The notes beneath the pieces are model-generated. The model worked only from the letters and a program-made list of their open reading frames with translations, had not been told where the DNA came from and made no database searches. From JBOGEN01 sp050743265 (GTDB lineage Bacteria; Actinomycetota; Actinomycetes; JBOGEN01), in the NCBI GenBank assembly GCA_050743265.1, contig JBOGEN010000034.1:1-13489 (forward strand): 13,489 nucleotides of DNA, in the 5' to 3' direction. This document shows positions 5,940-12,523 of the stretch, piece by piece. Position numbers and translations under genes: made by a program. Position 1 is the stretch's first letter; each line of letters starts with the position of its first letter.

Positions 5940-6803
5940 ATGGCCACCAGCACCCCAGACCCGGGCCGGGTGTGGTTCGTCACCGGGGCTTCGAGTGGTC
6001 TCGGCCGCGCGCTCGCCCAGCGGGTGCTCGCGCACGGCGCCGACCGGCTCGTTGCCACCGCCCGCGAGCCCGCGACCCTCCGTGACATCGAGCACGCGTA
6101 CCCCGGGCAGTGCCGCGTGGTCACCCTCGACGTCACCGACGCCGAGACCGCCCGCGTCGCGGTCGACCAGGCGGTCGACGCGTTCGGACGCCTCGACGTC
6201 GTGGTCAACAACGCCGGGTACGGCGCCTTCGGCGCGGTCGAGGAGCTCACCGAGCAGGCGCTGCGCCGACAGTTCGAGGTCAACGTCTTCGGCCTCCTCC
6301 ACGTCACCCGGGCCGCCCTGCCGCACCTCCGGCGACAGCGCGCGGGCCATCTCGTGCAGATGTCCTCGCTCAACGGGGTCGTCGGCCAGACGGGCGCCGG
6401 GGCGTACGCCGGCACGAAGTTCGCCGTCGAAGGGATCTCCGAGTCCCTCGCCGAGGAGCTGGCGCCGATGGGGATCAGGGTCACGATCGTCGAGCCGGGA
6501 CCGTTCCGCACCGGCTTCGCCGGGGCCTCGGCGCACGTGGCGGACCCCATCGACGACTACGCCGACAGCGTGGGTCGGGCGCGCGAGTTCCTCCGGCAGC
6601 TCGACGGCAGCCAGCCCGGCGACCCGGACCGCGCCGCGGAAGCCGTCATCGCGGCGGTCGAGGCGAAGTCCCCACCCCTCCGGCTCGCCCTCGGCCGGGA
6701 CGCCCACGCCGCCATCCGCGACAAGCTGACGCGACAGCTGCGTGAGCTCGACAGCTGGGAGCGCGCAACCGCCGACACCGCGCTGACGCCGAGGCTGACG
6801 TAG
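5940..6803 (+). CDS. Short-chain dehydrogenase/reductase (classical SDR)
   Basis: A 287-residue NAD(P)-dependent oxidoreductase. The cofactor-binding TGASSGLG is at residues 15-22, Asp64 follows in LDVTD, and NNAG is at 90-93. The catalytic set is Asn115, Ser143, Tyr156 and Lys160 (YAGTK), so all key residues of a classical SDR are present. The EPGPFRTGF stretch (185-193) and the length resemble the oxidoreductase group often annotated as SDR family protein YusZ-like; the substrate is not predictable. ATG 5940 was chosen for GGAG at 5928-5931, eight bases upstream. GTG 5931, in frame three codons earlier, is an alternative leaderless start because TAAAGT (5920-5925) lies five bases before it. 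The gene is divergent from a TetR regulator and probably repressed by it through the shared palindrome; a possible terminator follows at 6850. Confidence 0.93.
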   Translation: MATSTPDPGRVWFVTGASSGLGRALAQRVLAHGADRLVATAREPATLRDIEHAYPGQCRVVTLDVTDAETARVAVDQAVDAFGRLDVVVNNAGYGAFGAVEELTEQALRRQFEVNVFGLLHVTRAALPHLRRQRAGHLVQMSSLNGVVGQTGAGAYAGTKFAVEGISESLAEELAPMGIRVTIVEPGPFRTGFAGASAHVADPIDDYADSVGRAREFLRQLDGSQPGDPDRAAEAVIAAVEAKSPPLRLALGRDAHAAIRDKLTRQLRELDSWERATADTALTPRLT

Positions 6804-6849
6804 GCGCTCGACGCGGTTCGTCACCGGGCTCGGCGCGAGGCGGGACGCG

Positions 6850-6878
6850 GCCCGGCCCACGTTGCTCCGCCGGGTTTT
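6850..6878 (+). terminator. Intrinsic terminator after the dehydrogenase
   Basis: CCCGGC (6851-6856) pairs with GCCGGG (6869-6874) across a 12-base loop and is followed directly by TTTT (6875-6878). G6850 can add a wobble pair. It is 46 bases after the dehydrogenase stop, and is the only stem in the window with a clear T-run. Confidence 0.45.
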
Positions 6879-6926
6879 CGGGTAGACGACCTGCAGCGAC
6901 GAGTTCCGCGTACGAAGGGAGTGGCC

Positions 6927-7289
6927 ATGCCCGCCTCGGCGCAGGACCTGCGGCAGCGCGTCGACCACTTCCGGGAGCGCTCCCAGGAGACGTACACCCG
7001 GCACGGGCGCCTCTTCCGTGTGGGATGGACGATCGCGGCGTTCGTCGTCCTACTCGGCGGTCTGGCGATGACCGTGCTCCCCGGGCCCGCGGTGGTCGCC
7101 GTCCCGCTGGGCCTCGCGATGCTCTCGCTGAGGTTCACCTGGGCGAGCAGGCTCGTCGACGTGGGGCTCGACAAGGGCACCGAGGCGGCTGACTGGGTGC
7201 AGAGCTCCCGCCTGCGTCAGCTGCTGCTGCTGACGGCGGCGGCGCTCTGCCTGGCCGGTGCCGTCGGCGCGTGCCTCTGGCTGTCCTAG
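6927..7289 (+). CDS. Small PGPGW-type transmembrane protein
   Basis: A 120-residue membrane protein of unknown function. After a charged N-terminal helix (residues 1-31) come hydrophobic segments at about 33-51, 52-70 and 97-119. VLPGPAVVAVPLGLAML (50-66) resembles the core of the PGPGW family of small actinobacterial and proteobacterial membrane proteins, with PGPA in place of PGPG. ATG 6927 was chosen because AAGGGAG (6915-6921) lies five bases upstream; GTG 6921 overlaps that site. It is separated from the dehydrogenase by 123 bases and a terminator, so it probably has its own promoter. It converges on the NlpC/P60 gene. Confidence 0.8.
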   Translation: MPASAQDLRQRVDHFRERSQETYTRHGRLFRVGWTIAAFVVLLGGLAMTVLPGPAVVAVPLGLAMLSLRFTWASRLVDVGLDKGTEAADWVQSSRLRQLLLLTAAALCLAGAVGACLWLS

Positions 7290-7356
7290 GTGTCGCCCCG
7301 AGGGGATGCGCGTCCGCCCCGGGGTGTCCGCGACGAGGGGGGCGATGTTCTCCCGA

Positions 7357-7392
7357 GCGGCCGGCCCCGGGCGTGAACCTGGAGCCGGCCGC
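7357..7392. terminator. Large hairpin between convergent genes
   Basis: GCGGCCGGC (7357-7365) and GCCGGCCGC (7384-7392) form a perfect 9-bp GC-only stem with an 18-base loop, in the 129-base gap between the PGPGW-type gene and the NlpC/P60 gene. Its position suits a bidirectional terminator. There is no T-run on either side. Confidence 0.45.
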
Positions 7393-7418
7393 GGGCGGAG
7401 TCCCGGGCCGGGCCGGCG

Positions 7419-7883
7419 TCAGTGAGCAGCTGGCCGGACGACGTGGTCCATCATGCTGTCCCGCTCGTAGAGGTGGACCTTGTGCACGTCCTGCTCGGGG
7501 GACGCCGCCTCGACCACCTGGTTGCGATCCACCAGCAGCCCGACGTGGTAGATGCCGGAGGCGCGGCCGTTCTCGGTCCAGAACACCAGGTCGCCGGCCT
7601 GGCGCTCCGACATCGGCACCGTACGGCCGCCGTTGCGGTACTGGTCGTCGGACACCCGCGGTATCCGTACGCCGGCCTCCCGGTACGACCGCCAGGTGAG
7701 GCCGGAGCAGTCGTACGCGCGGGGGCCGTCGCCGCCGGTCCGGTACGAGTCGGATCGCTGGGCCAGCGCGTAGTCGACGGCGCGGTCGGCGCTGTCCGCA
7801 TCGGAGGCGTGCACCGGCGCCGCCACCAGGGCGGTGGAGGCGAGGCCGAGTGTGGTGAGGGCCGTGAGGACGGTCGTGCGCAT
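7419..7883 (-). CDS. Small secreted NlpC/P60 endopeptidase
   Basis: A 154-residue precursor. Residues 1-26 are a Sec signal peptide (MRTTV, hydrophobic core, cleavage after VHA). The mature part is a bare NlpC/P60 domain with no SH3, LysM or coiled-coil part: YDCSGL holds the nucleophile Cys59, GDLVFW (97-102) is the conserved strand, and YHVGL holds His113. Twelve residues later, where many members have His, Asn or Gln, is Glu125 (VVEAAS), the same spacing and residue as the Cys-His-Glu triad I recall for mycobacterial RipA. Such enzymes cut peptide stems of peptidoglycan outside the cell, often between D-Glu and diaminopimelate. The start is ATG 7883; its Shine-Dalgarno lies in a small hairpin. 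It is downstream of, and on the same strand as, the peptide-importer operon, 208 bases away. Confidence 0.88.
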   Translation of the reverse strand: MRTTVLTALTTLGLASTALVAAPVHASDADSADRAVDYALAQRSDSYRTGGDGPRAYDCSGLTWRSYREAGVRIPRVSDDQYRNGGRTVPMSERQAGDLVFWTENGRASGIYHVGLLVDRNQVVEAASPEQDVHKVHLYERDSMMDHVVRPAAH

Positions 7884-7891
7884 GGTGTTCC

Positions 7892-7905
7892 ACCCCTTTC
7901 GGGGT
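7892..7905 (-). promoter_or_regulatory. Hairpin with GAAA tetraloop holding the NlpC/P60 Shine-Dalgarno
   Basis: In the mRNA, ACCCC (7905-7901) pairs with GGGGU (7896-7892) around a GAAA loop (7900-7897), a stable GNRA tetraloop. The paired GGGG is part of the ribosome-binding site GGGGTGG (7896-7890), six bases before ATG 7883. Folding would hide it and could limit translation. Confidence 0.45.
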
Positions 7906-7958
7906 TGGCGTCATGGGCGCGCGGGTTCTCGTGGTCCAGGAGAGTCCGTCGGGTGGGT

Positions 7959-7982
7959 CGCCGCGGTTCGGATCACGCGGCG
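7959..7982 (-). other. 7-bp stem-loop upstream of the NlpC/P60 gene
   Basis: CGCCGCG (7959-7965) and CGCGGCG (7976-7982) are perfect inverted repeats with a 10-base loop, 109 bases after the amidohydrolase stop and 75 before the NlpC/P60 start. It could end the importer operon or belong to an NlpC/P60 leader. The rest of 7884-8091 holds no gene I can support. Confidence 0.35.
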
Positions 7983-8091
7983 CAGGCGCAAGCGGCCTGA
8001 GCCCCCACGGTAGGCACGGCACCGCCCCACGACGCAAATCTGGCGCCTGAGTGGCCGGGCGTCCTGGCGGTTCTCGCTCGGGTCGTCCGCG

Positions 8092-9375
8092 TCAGGCGTT
8101 CTGCGGCTGCACGCTCGGGTCGTGCGAGGCGTCCAGCGTCACCACGCCGTTGCTCTTCACCCGGCGCCCGCGCGACCACACCCCCGTGATGTGGCGGGGG
8201 TCGCGGAAGACGGCGATGTCCTCGAGGGGGTCGGCGTCGAGCGTGAGGATGTCGGCGTCGTACCCGGCGGCCAGCCGCCCGCTCTTCGGCGCTTGCGGCC
8301 CCAGCGTGAGCGGCCCGTGCGCGGTGGCCGCCCGGATCGCCTCCCGCGGGCTGAGCCCGGCCTCGGCCATCAGCGGCAGCTCGCCACCGTTGCTTCCCCA
8401 GGCGTTGACGGGCTGCCCGGCACCGAGGGCGATGTCGGTGCCCATCGCGATGGTGACGCCGTGCTCGTACGCCTTCACGACGGACTCCAGGTGGTCCGCA
8501 CCGACGCGGGCGATCTTCGCGCGGGCGTACGCCGGGACGCTGTCGGAGTGGCGCAGTGACTCCACCACCGTCCGGGTCGGGACGAGGATCGCGCCCGTCT
8601 CCTTCATCACCTGGCAGCACTCCTCGTCGAGGTACGTCCCGTGCTCGATGGTCAGCGCGCCCGCCTCCAGTGCGGCGAGGATCCCGGCCTTCCCGTGGCA
8701 GTGGGCCGCGACCGCGCGCTCGGACAGCGCCGCCGTCTCGACGATCGCCCGCAGCTCGCGGAGCGTGAACAGCTGGTGGTGCGGGTCGTCCACCTCGGTC
8801 AGCACGCCGCCGGACGCGCAGACCTTGATGACCTTGGCGTTCAGCCGCAGCTGCTCCCGGACGGCACGGGCGCAGTCGTCCACCCCGTCGCAGACCCGCA
8901 GGTCACCCTCGCGACTGCCGAAGTCCGCCATCCACGCGGACGGGAACGAGTGCAGGTCTGCGTGCCCGCCGGTGGCGGAGAGCACGGCGCCGGCCCCGTA
9001 CACCCGGGGACCCACGACGGTGCCCTCGTCGATCGCGCGGGCTAGGAGGACGCCGAGGCCGCCGACCTCGCGGACGGACGTCACGCCTGCGTCCAAGGCG
9101 GCGCGCAGGTCGGCGGTGGTGCGGGCGGCCCGGAGGGCGACCGGCTGGAGCGGCAGCTGGTTGAGGTCGATGCCGGTCAGGCCCAGCAGGTGCGCGTGAG
9201 CGTCCCAGAGCCCCGGCATGACGACGGCGGCCCGCGTCGTGGTGGCACCAGGCGTGTCGGGTGCCTCCGCCGCAGGTCCGGCGTACGTGATGACGTCACC
9301 GTCGAGGACGACGATGCCGTCGGACACCGGCTCGCCGTCCCCCGGGAGGAGGAGGTCGCCCTCGACGCGTTCCAT
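8092..9375 (-). CDS. Metal-dependent amidohydrolase, prolidase / Xaa-dipeptidase-like
   Basis: A 427-residue amidohydrolase-superfamily enzyme with an imidazolonepropionase/prolidase-type layout. A small N-terminal beta domain is followed by the barrel: HAH (His60, His62) in GLWDAHAHL; Lys184 in VIKVCASGG, the candidate carboxylated bridging lysine; His225 and His227 in AAHCHG; His245 in IEHGT; and Asp314 in MGTD. This is the full set for a binuclear zinc site as in the zinc prolidase and Xaa-Arg dipeptidase relatives. No signal peptide, so cytoplasmic. ATG 9375 was chosen because GAGGAG sits six bases upstream and the domain begins there. An in-frame ATG at 9429, overlapping the upstream ATPase stop as ATGA but without a Shine-Dalgarno, would add 18 residues (445 total). 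As the last gene of a peptide-importer operon, cleavage of imported dipeptides or N-acylated amino acids is likely; the exact substrate is unknown. Confidence 0.9.
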   Translation of the reverse strand: MERVEGDLLLPGDGEPVSDGIVVLDGDVITYAGPAAEAPDTPGATTTRAAVVMPGLWDAHAHLLGLTGIDLNQLPLQPVALRAARTTADLRAALDAGVTSVREVGGLGVLLARAIDEGTVVGPRVYGAGAVLSATGGHADLHSFPSAWMADFGSREGDLRVCDGVDDCARAVREQLRLNAKVIKVCASGGVLTEVDDPHHQLFTLRELRAIVETAALSERAVAAHCHGKAGILAALEAGALTIEHGTYLDEECCQVMKETGAILVPTRTVVESLRHSDSVPAYARAKIARVGADHLESVVKAYEHGVTIAMGTDIALGAGQPVNAWGSNGGELPLMAEAGLSPREAIRAATAHGPLTLGPQAPKSGRLAAGYDADILTLDADPLEDIAVFRDPRHITGVWSRGRRVKSNGVVTLDASHDPSVQPQNA

Positions 9376-9381
9376 GGTGTG

Positions 9382-9387
9382 CTCCTC
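9382..9387 (-). promoter_or_regulatory. Ribosome-binding site that favours the shorter amidohydrolase start
   Basis: On the minus strand GAGGAG lies six bases before ATG 9375. The alternative ATG 9429 is preceded by pyrimidine-rich sequence with no Shine-Dalgarno. Confidence 0.65.
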
Positions 9388-9425
9388 GGGTGTCGTGGCG
9401 GGGACGCCGCTGGTCGTCTGGCTGG

Positions 9426-10514
9426 TCATCGGCGCGAGGCCGAGGAGAGGGCGAACTGCGCGTCCGCCTCGGCGAAGTGGCAGGCGCTGGGGTGGGACGC
9501 CTCACGCGGCACGAGGGCCGGCTCCTCCTCGGCGCAGACGGACTCGGCCTTCCAGCAGCGCGTACGGAAGCGGCACCCGGAGGGCGGGGCAGCCGGGTTC
9601 GGCACGTCGCCTTCGAGCACGATGTGCTCCCGCTGACCCCGCATGCGCGGGTTGGCGATGGGGGAGGCAGACAGCAGCGCCTGCGTGTACGGGTGGCTTG
9701 GCGCGCTGTAGACCTGGTCCCGCGTCCCGGTCTCGACGAACTTGCCGAGGTACATCACCGCCACCCGGTCGCACACGTGGCGGACGACGGTCAGGTCGTG
9801 CCCGATGAAGATGTACGCGAGACCGAACTCCTGCTGGATCCGCTTGAGCAGGTTGATGACCTGCGCCTGGATGGAGACGTCCAGCGCGGAGACGGGCTCG
9901 TCGAGGACGAGGAGCTGCGGGTTGAGCGCGAGGGCCCGGGCGATGCCGATGCGCTGGCGCTGCCCTCCGGAGAACTCGTGCGGGTAGCGGTTGTCGTGCC
10001 GCGGGTTCAGACCGACGATCTCCATCAGCTCGCGGATCCTGGCCCGCCCGCCGTTGGCGTTCAGCATGCCGTGGGCACGCAGCGGCTCGGCGATGAGCTC
10101 GCGGACCGACATCCGCGGGTCCAGGGAGGCGAACGGGTCCTGGAACACGATCTGCATGTGCCGCCGTAGCTCGCGCATCTGGCGCCGGTCGAGCCCGCTG
10201 ATGTCGCGCCCGCGGAACTCGATGCGTCCACTCGTCGGCTCGACCAGCCGGAGCACCGTGCGGCCCAAGGTGGTCTTGCCGCACCCGGACTCCCCGACGA
10301 TGCCCAGCGTCTCGCCGGCCGCGAGCTCGAAGCTGACGCCGTCGACGGCGTGCACCGAGCCTGCCTGCCGACGCAGCAGCCCTCGGTTCACGGGGAAGTG
10401 CTTGGTGAGGTCCTCGACACGCAGGATCGGCTCGCCCCGGGAGGCGCGCCCGTCGGCATCGCTGACGTGGTCCGCCGTCATGCCGGCCTCAGTCATGCCA
10501 GCCTCCGTGGTCAT
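9426..10514 (-). CDS. dppF: Peptide ABC importer ATP-binding subunit (DppF/OppF type)
   Basis: A 362-residue ATPase. Walker A GESGCGKTT is at 74-82, the Q-loop Gln at 125, signature FSGGQRQR at 181-188, Walker B LLVLDEP at 201-207 and the switch His at 239. After the ATPase core comes the oligopeptide-transporter C-terminal region (SHPYTQALLSASP, then PSGCRFRTRC), with four cysteines, 314, 320, 327 and 345, of the kind that bind an iron-sulfur cluster in related peptide transporters. It powers import with the second ATPase and the two permeases. ATG 10514 overlaps the previous stop as ATGA and has GGAGAGG five bases upstream. The first residues are a repeated MTEAG, so ATG 10496 and 10481 are other possible starts. 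The open frame continues far upstream but that is a shadow of the neighbouring genes. DppF versus OppF cannot be settled here. Confidence 0.93.
   Translation of the reverse strand: MTTEAGMTEAGMTADHVSDADGRASRGEPILRVEDLTKHFPVNRGLLRRQAGSVHAVDGVSFELAAGETLGIVGESGCGKTTLGRTVLRLVEPTSGRIEFRGRDISGLDRRQMRELRRHMQIVFQDPFASLDPRMSVRELIAEPLRAHGMLNANGGRARIRELMEIVGLNPRHDNRYPHEFSGGQRQRIGIARALALNPQLLVLDEPVSALDVSIQAQVINLLKRIQQEFGLAYIFIGHDLTVVRHVCDRVAVMYLGKFVETGTRDQVYSAPSHPYTQALLSASPIANPRMRGQREHIVLEGDVPNPAAPPSGCRFRTRCWKAESVCAEEEPALVPREASHPSACHFAEADAQFALSSASRR
10477..10506 (-). repeat. 15-bp in-frame tandem repeat at the start of the DppF-type gene
   Basis: Two units, GTCATGCCGGCCTCA (10477-10491) and GTCATGCCAGCCTCC (10492-10506), match at 13 of 15 positions on the plus strand. 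On the coding strand they encode MTEAG-type repeats, and each carries an in-frame ATG. Confidence 0.75.
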
Positions 10515-11557
10515 GTCAACCTCTCCGCGGTCGCGAGCATCCTCGACGCCTCGCCGTCCAGCTCGTCCGTGAAGTGACAGGCCGAGAGGTGCCCGTCCTG
10601 CGTCCCGGCAGGGGCGAGCACGGGCAGGTCCGTGCTGCACGCCTCCCTGCCCTGCGACAGCAGGCAGCGCGGGTGGAACGGGCACCCCGAGGGGACGTCG
10701 ACGAGGTTGGGCGGGTTGCCGGGGATGGGCCGCAGCCACTCGTCGGTCGACTCCGCCTGCGGCAGGCTGTTCATCAGCCCGAGCGTGTACGGGTGGCGAG
10801 GGTCGTTGAAGATCTCCTCGACGGTTCCGGTCTCGACCACGTGGCCGGCGTACATGACGATCACCCGGTCGGCCATCTCGGCGATGAGCCCGAGGTCGTG
10901 CGTGATGAGGATCACCGCGGCCTGGGTCTCCCGCTGGGCGGTCTGGAGCAGCTGGAGGATCTGCGCCTGGACCGTGACGTCGAGCGCCGTGGTCGGCTCG
11001 TCCGCGATGAGCAGCGACGGCTGGTTGGCAATCGCCATCGCGATCATCGCCCGCTGGCGCATGCCGCCGGAGTAGTGGTGCGGGTACTGCTCGAACCGTC
11101 GCTCCGGCTGCGGGACGCCCACCATGCCGAGCAGCTCGACCGCACGCGCGCGGGCCTTGTCCGCGTCGAGCGAGGTGTCGTGCGCGCGCAGCGCCTCCGC
11201 GATCTGCTTCCCCACCTTGAACACCGGGTTCAGGGAGGTCATCGGGTCCTGGAAGACCATGGAGATCTCGTCGCCACGGATGTCGCGCAGCGCTCGCTTG
11301 GGCATCGTCAACAGGTCCTGGCCCTCGAACAGCGCCTCGCCGGAGACGATCCTCCCGGGTGGCTCGCGGATGAGCCGGAGCAGCGACATCACCGACACGC
11401 TCTTGCCCGAGCCTGACTCGCCGACGACGCCCAGCGTCTCGCCCGGGTAGACGTCGTAGCCGACATGGTCGACGGCGTGGACGACGCCGTCGCTGGTCCG
11501 GAACTCGACGGTCAGGTCCCGGATGGACAGGAGGGGCGTGCGCGCGGAGCGATCCAT
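10511..11557 (-). CDS. dppD: Peptide ABC importer ATP-binding subunit (DppD/OppD type)
   Basis: A 348-residue ATPase. Walker A GESGSGKS is at 46-53, the Q-loop Gln at 103 (VFQDPMTSLNPV), signature YSGGMRQR at 162-169, Walker B LLIADEP at 182-188 and the switch His at 220. The C-terminal oligopeptide-transporter region follows (RHPYTLGLMNSLP, VPSGCPFHPRC), with cysteines 292, 298, 307 and 327. SGGMRQR and the TSLNPV sequence are typical of DppD/OppD, while the partner has SGGQRQR and ASLDPR. ATG 11557 has AGAGGG at 11565-11570, overlapping the stop of the permease gene 12 bases upstream, and its own stop overlaps the next start (ATGA), so translation is probably coupled. The protein works as a heterodimer with the DppF-type subunit at the cytoplasmic face. 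Confidence 0.94.
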   Translation of the reverse strand: MDRSARTPLLSIRDLTVEFRTSDGVVHAVDHVGYDVYPGETLGVVGESGSGKSVSVMSLLRLIREPPGRIVSGEALFEGQDLLTMPKRALRDIRGDEISMVFQDPMTSLNPVFKVGKQIAEALRAHDTSLDADKARARAVELLGMVGVPQPERRFEQYPHHYSGGMRQRAMIAMAIANQPSLLIADEPTTALDVTVQAQILQLLQTAQRETQAAVILITHDLGLIAEMADRVIVMYAGHVVETGTVEEIFNDPRHPYTLGLMNSLPQAESTDEWLRPIPGNPPNLVDVPSGCPFHPRCLLSQGREACSTDLPVLAPAGTQDGHLSACHFTDELDGEASRMLATAERLT

Positions 11558-11569
11558 CGGCGTGCCCTC

Positions 11570-12523
11570 TCAGGTCTGCAGGTTGGGGTCGAGTGCGTCC
11601 CTCAGGCCGTCCCCGAGGAGGTTGAAGCCGAGGACGGCGAAGAAGATCGCGAGGCCGGGGAACGTCGCCATGTACGAGGCGTGGAAGATGTACTCGCGTC
11701 CCTCGCCGAGCATCGTTCCCCACTCGGGTGTCGGCGGCTGCACCCCGAGCCCGAGGAACCCCAGGCCGGCGGCCACCAGAATGGTGATCCCGATGTTGAG
11801 CGTCGCGTACACGATGATCGGGGCCAGGCCGTTCCTCAGGATGTGCCGGCGCAGGATCGTCAGGTTGCTCACCCCGAAGGCGGCGGCGGCCTCGATGTAC
11901 GTCCGCTCGCGCAACGACAGTGCGAGACCCCGGGCCAGTCGGATGAACTGGGGGACGACGCCGACGCCGGCGGCGATGACGACGTTCTTCAGCCCCACGC
12001 CGAGCACGGCCACGAGGGCCAGCGCGAGCAGGAACGTCGTGAAGGACAGCATGATGTCGGCCAGCCGCTGGATCACCATGTCGACCCAGCCCATGAAGTA
12101 GCCCGACAGCAGGCCGAGCGGCACCCCGACGCTCACCGCGAGGGCGACCGCGAGCACGCCCACCATGAGGGAGATCCGGCCGCCGTAGATGATGCGCGTG
12201 AGGATGTCCCGGCCGACGTTGTCCGTTCCGAGCAGGTGCTCGGACGACGGCGGCTCGAGCGCCGCGGACAGGTTCTGCTGTGCCGGGTCGTACGGCGTGA
12301 GCAGCGGTGCCGCGATCGCCACGGTTCCCAGCACCACGATGATGAGCAGGCCGACGACTGCCGCCCGGTTGCGCAGCAGCGCCCGCAGCGCCTGCACCCA
12401 CGGCCGGCGCACGGACTCCGCCGCGGGCTCCTGCGGGCCCGCAGCCCGCCCTGGCTCGGTCGTACCGGGCTCGGTCGTACTGGGCTCGGCCGTTCGTTGC
12501 TCAGACCGTCCTGGCTCAGTCAT
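11570..12523 (-). CDS. dppC: Peptide ABC importer permease (DppC/OppC type)
   Basis: A 317-residue inner-membrane permease. A hydrophilic N-terminal tail of about 50 residues, rich in TEPG repeats, precedes the first helix (about 54-73). The family block HLLGTDNVGRDILTRIIYGG (96-115) marks the periplasmic/transition region; further helices are at about 118-142, 156-178, 180-198, 238-258 and 288-305. The EAA loop that contacts the ATPases is YIEAAAAFGVSNLTILRRHI (209-228). QPPTPEWGTML (262-272) and LRDALDPNLQT at the end are typical of DppC. The start ATG 12523 overlaps the DppB-type gene by eight bases and has no good Shine-Dalgarno, so translation probably depends on coupling to the upstream gene. 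Confidence 0.94.
   Translation of the reverse strand: MTEPGRSEQRTAEPSTTEPGTTEPGRAAGPQEPAAESVRRPWVQALRALLRNRAAVVGLLIIVVLGTVAIAAPLLTPYDPAQQNLSAALEPPSSEHLLGTDNVGRDILTRIIYGGRISLMVGVLAVALAVSVGVPLGLLSGYFMGWVDMVIQRLADIMLSFTTFLLALALVAVLGVGLKNVVIAAGVGVVPQFIRLARGLALSLRERTYIEAAAAFGVSNLTILRRHILRNGLAPIIVYATLNIGITILVAAGLGFLGLGVQPPTPEWGTMLGEGREYIFHASYMATFPGLAIFFAVLGFNLLGDGLRDALDPNLQT
12453..12497 (-). repeat. 15-bp tandem repeat in the DppC-type N-terminal tail
   Basis: Units GGCTCGGTCGTACCG (12453-12467) and GGCTCGGTCGTACTG (12468-12482) differ at one base; a third copy (12483-12497) matches 11 of 15. On the coding strand they give TTEPG-like repeats in the soluble tail, and the start region (MTEPG) has the same theme. 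Length changes here would stay in frame. Confidence 0.75.

Noticed and set aside
7870..7914. Upstream ATG (7914) reading MTPTPKGVEHH over the NlpC/P60 ribosome-binding site
   Set aside because: It is out of frame, lacks its own ribosome-binding site and runs on as low-complexity shadow sequence across the gene.
7884..8091. Cyclic-di-AMP riboswitch upstream of the NlpC/P60 gene
   Set aside because: I looked for the conserved core blocks of the ydaO-type element, which precedes some actinobacterial wall hydrolase genes, and could not find them; only simple hairpins are present.
9426..12401. Apparent 991-residue fusion protein across the importer operon
   Set aside because: Only the last 362 residues form an ATPase; the earlier part is a Pro/Arg/His-rich shadow of the DppD and DppC genes in another frame.
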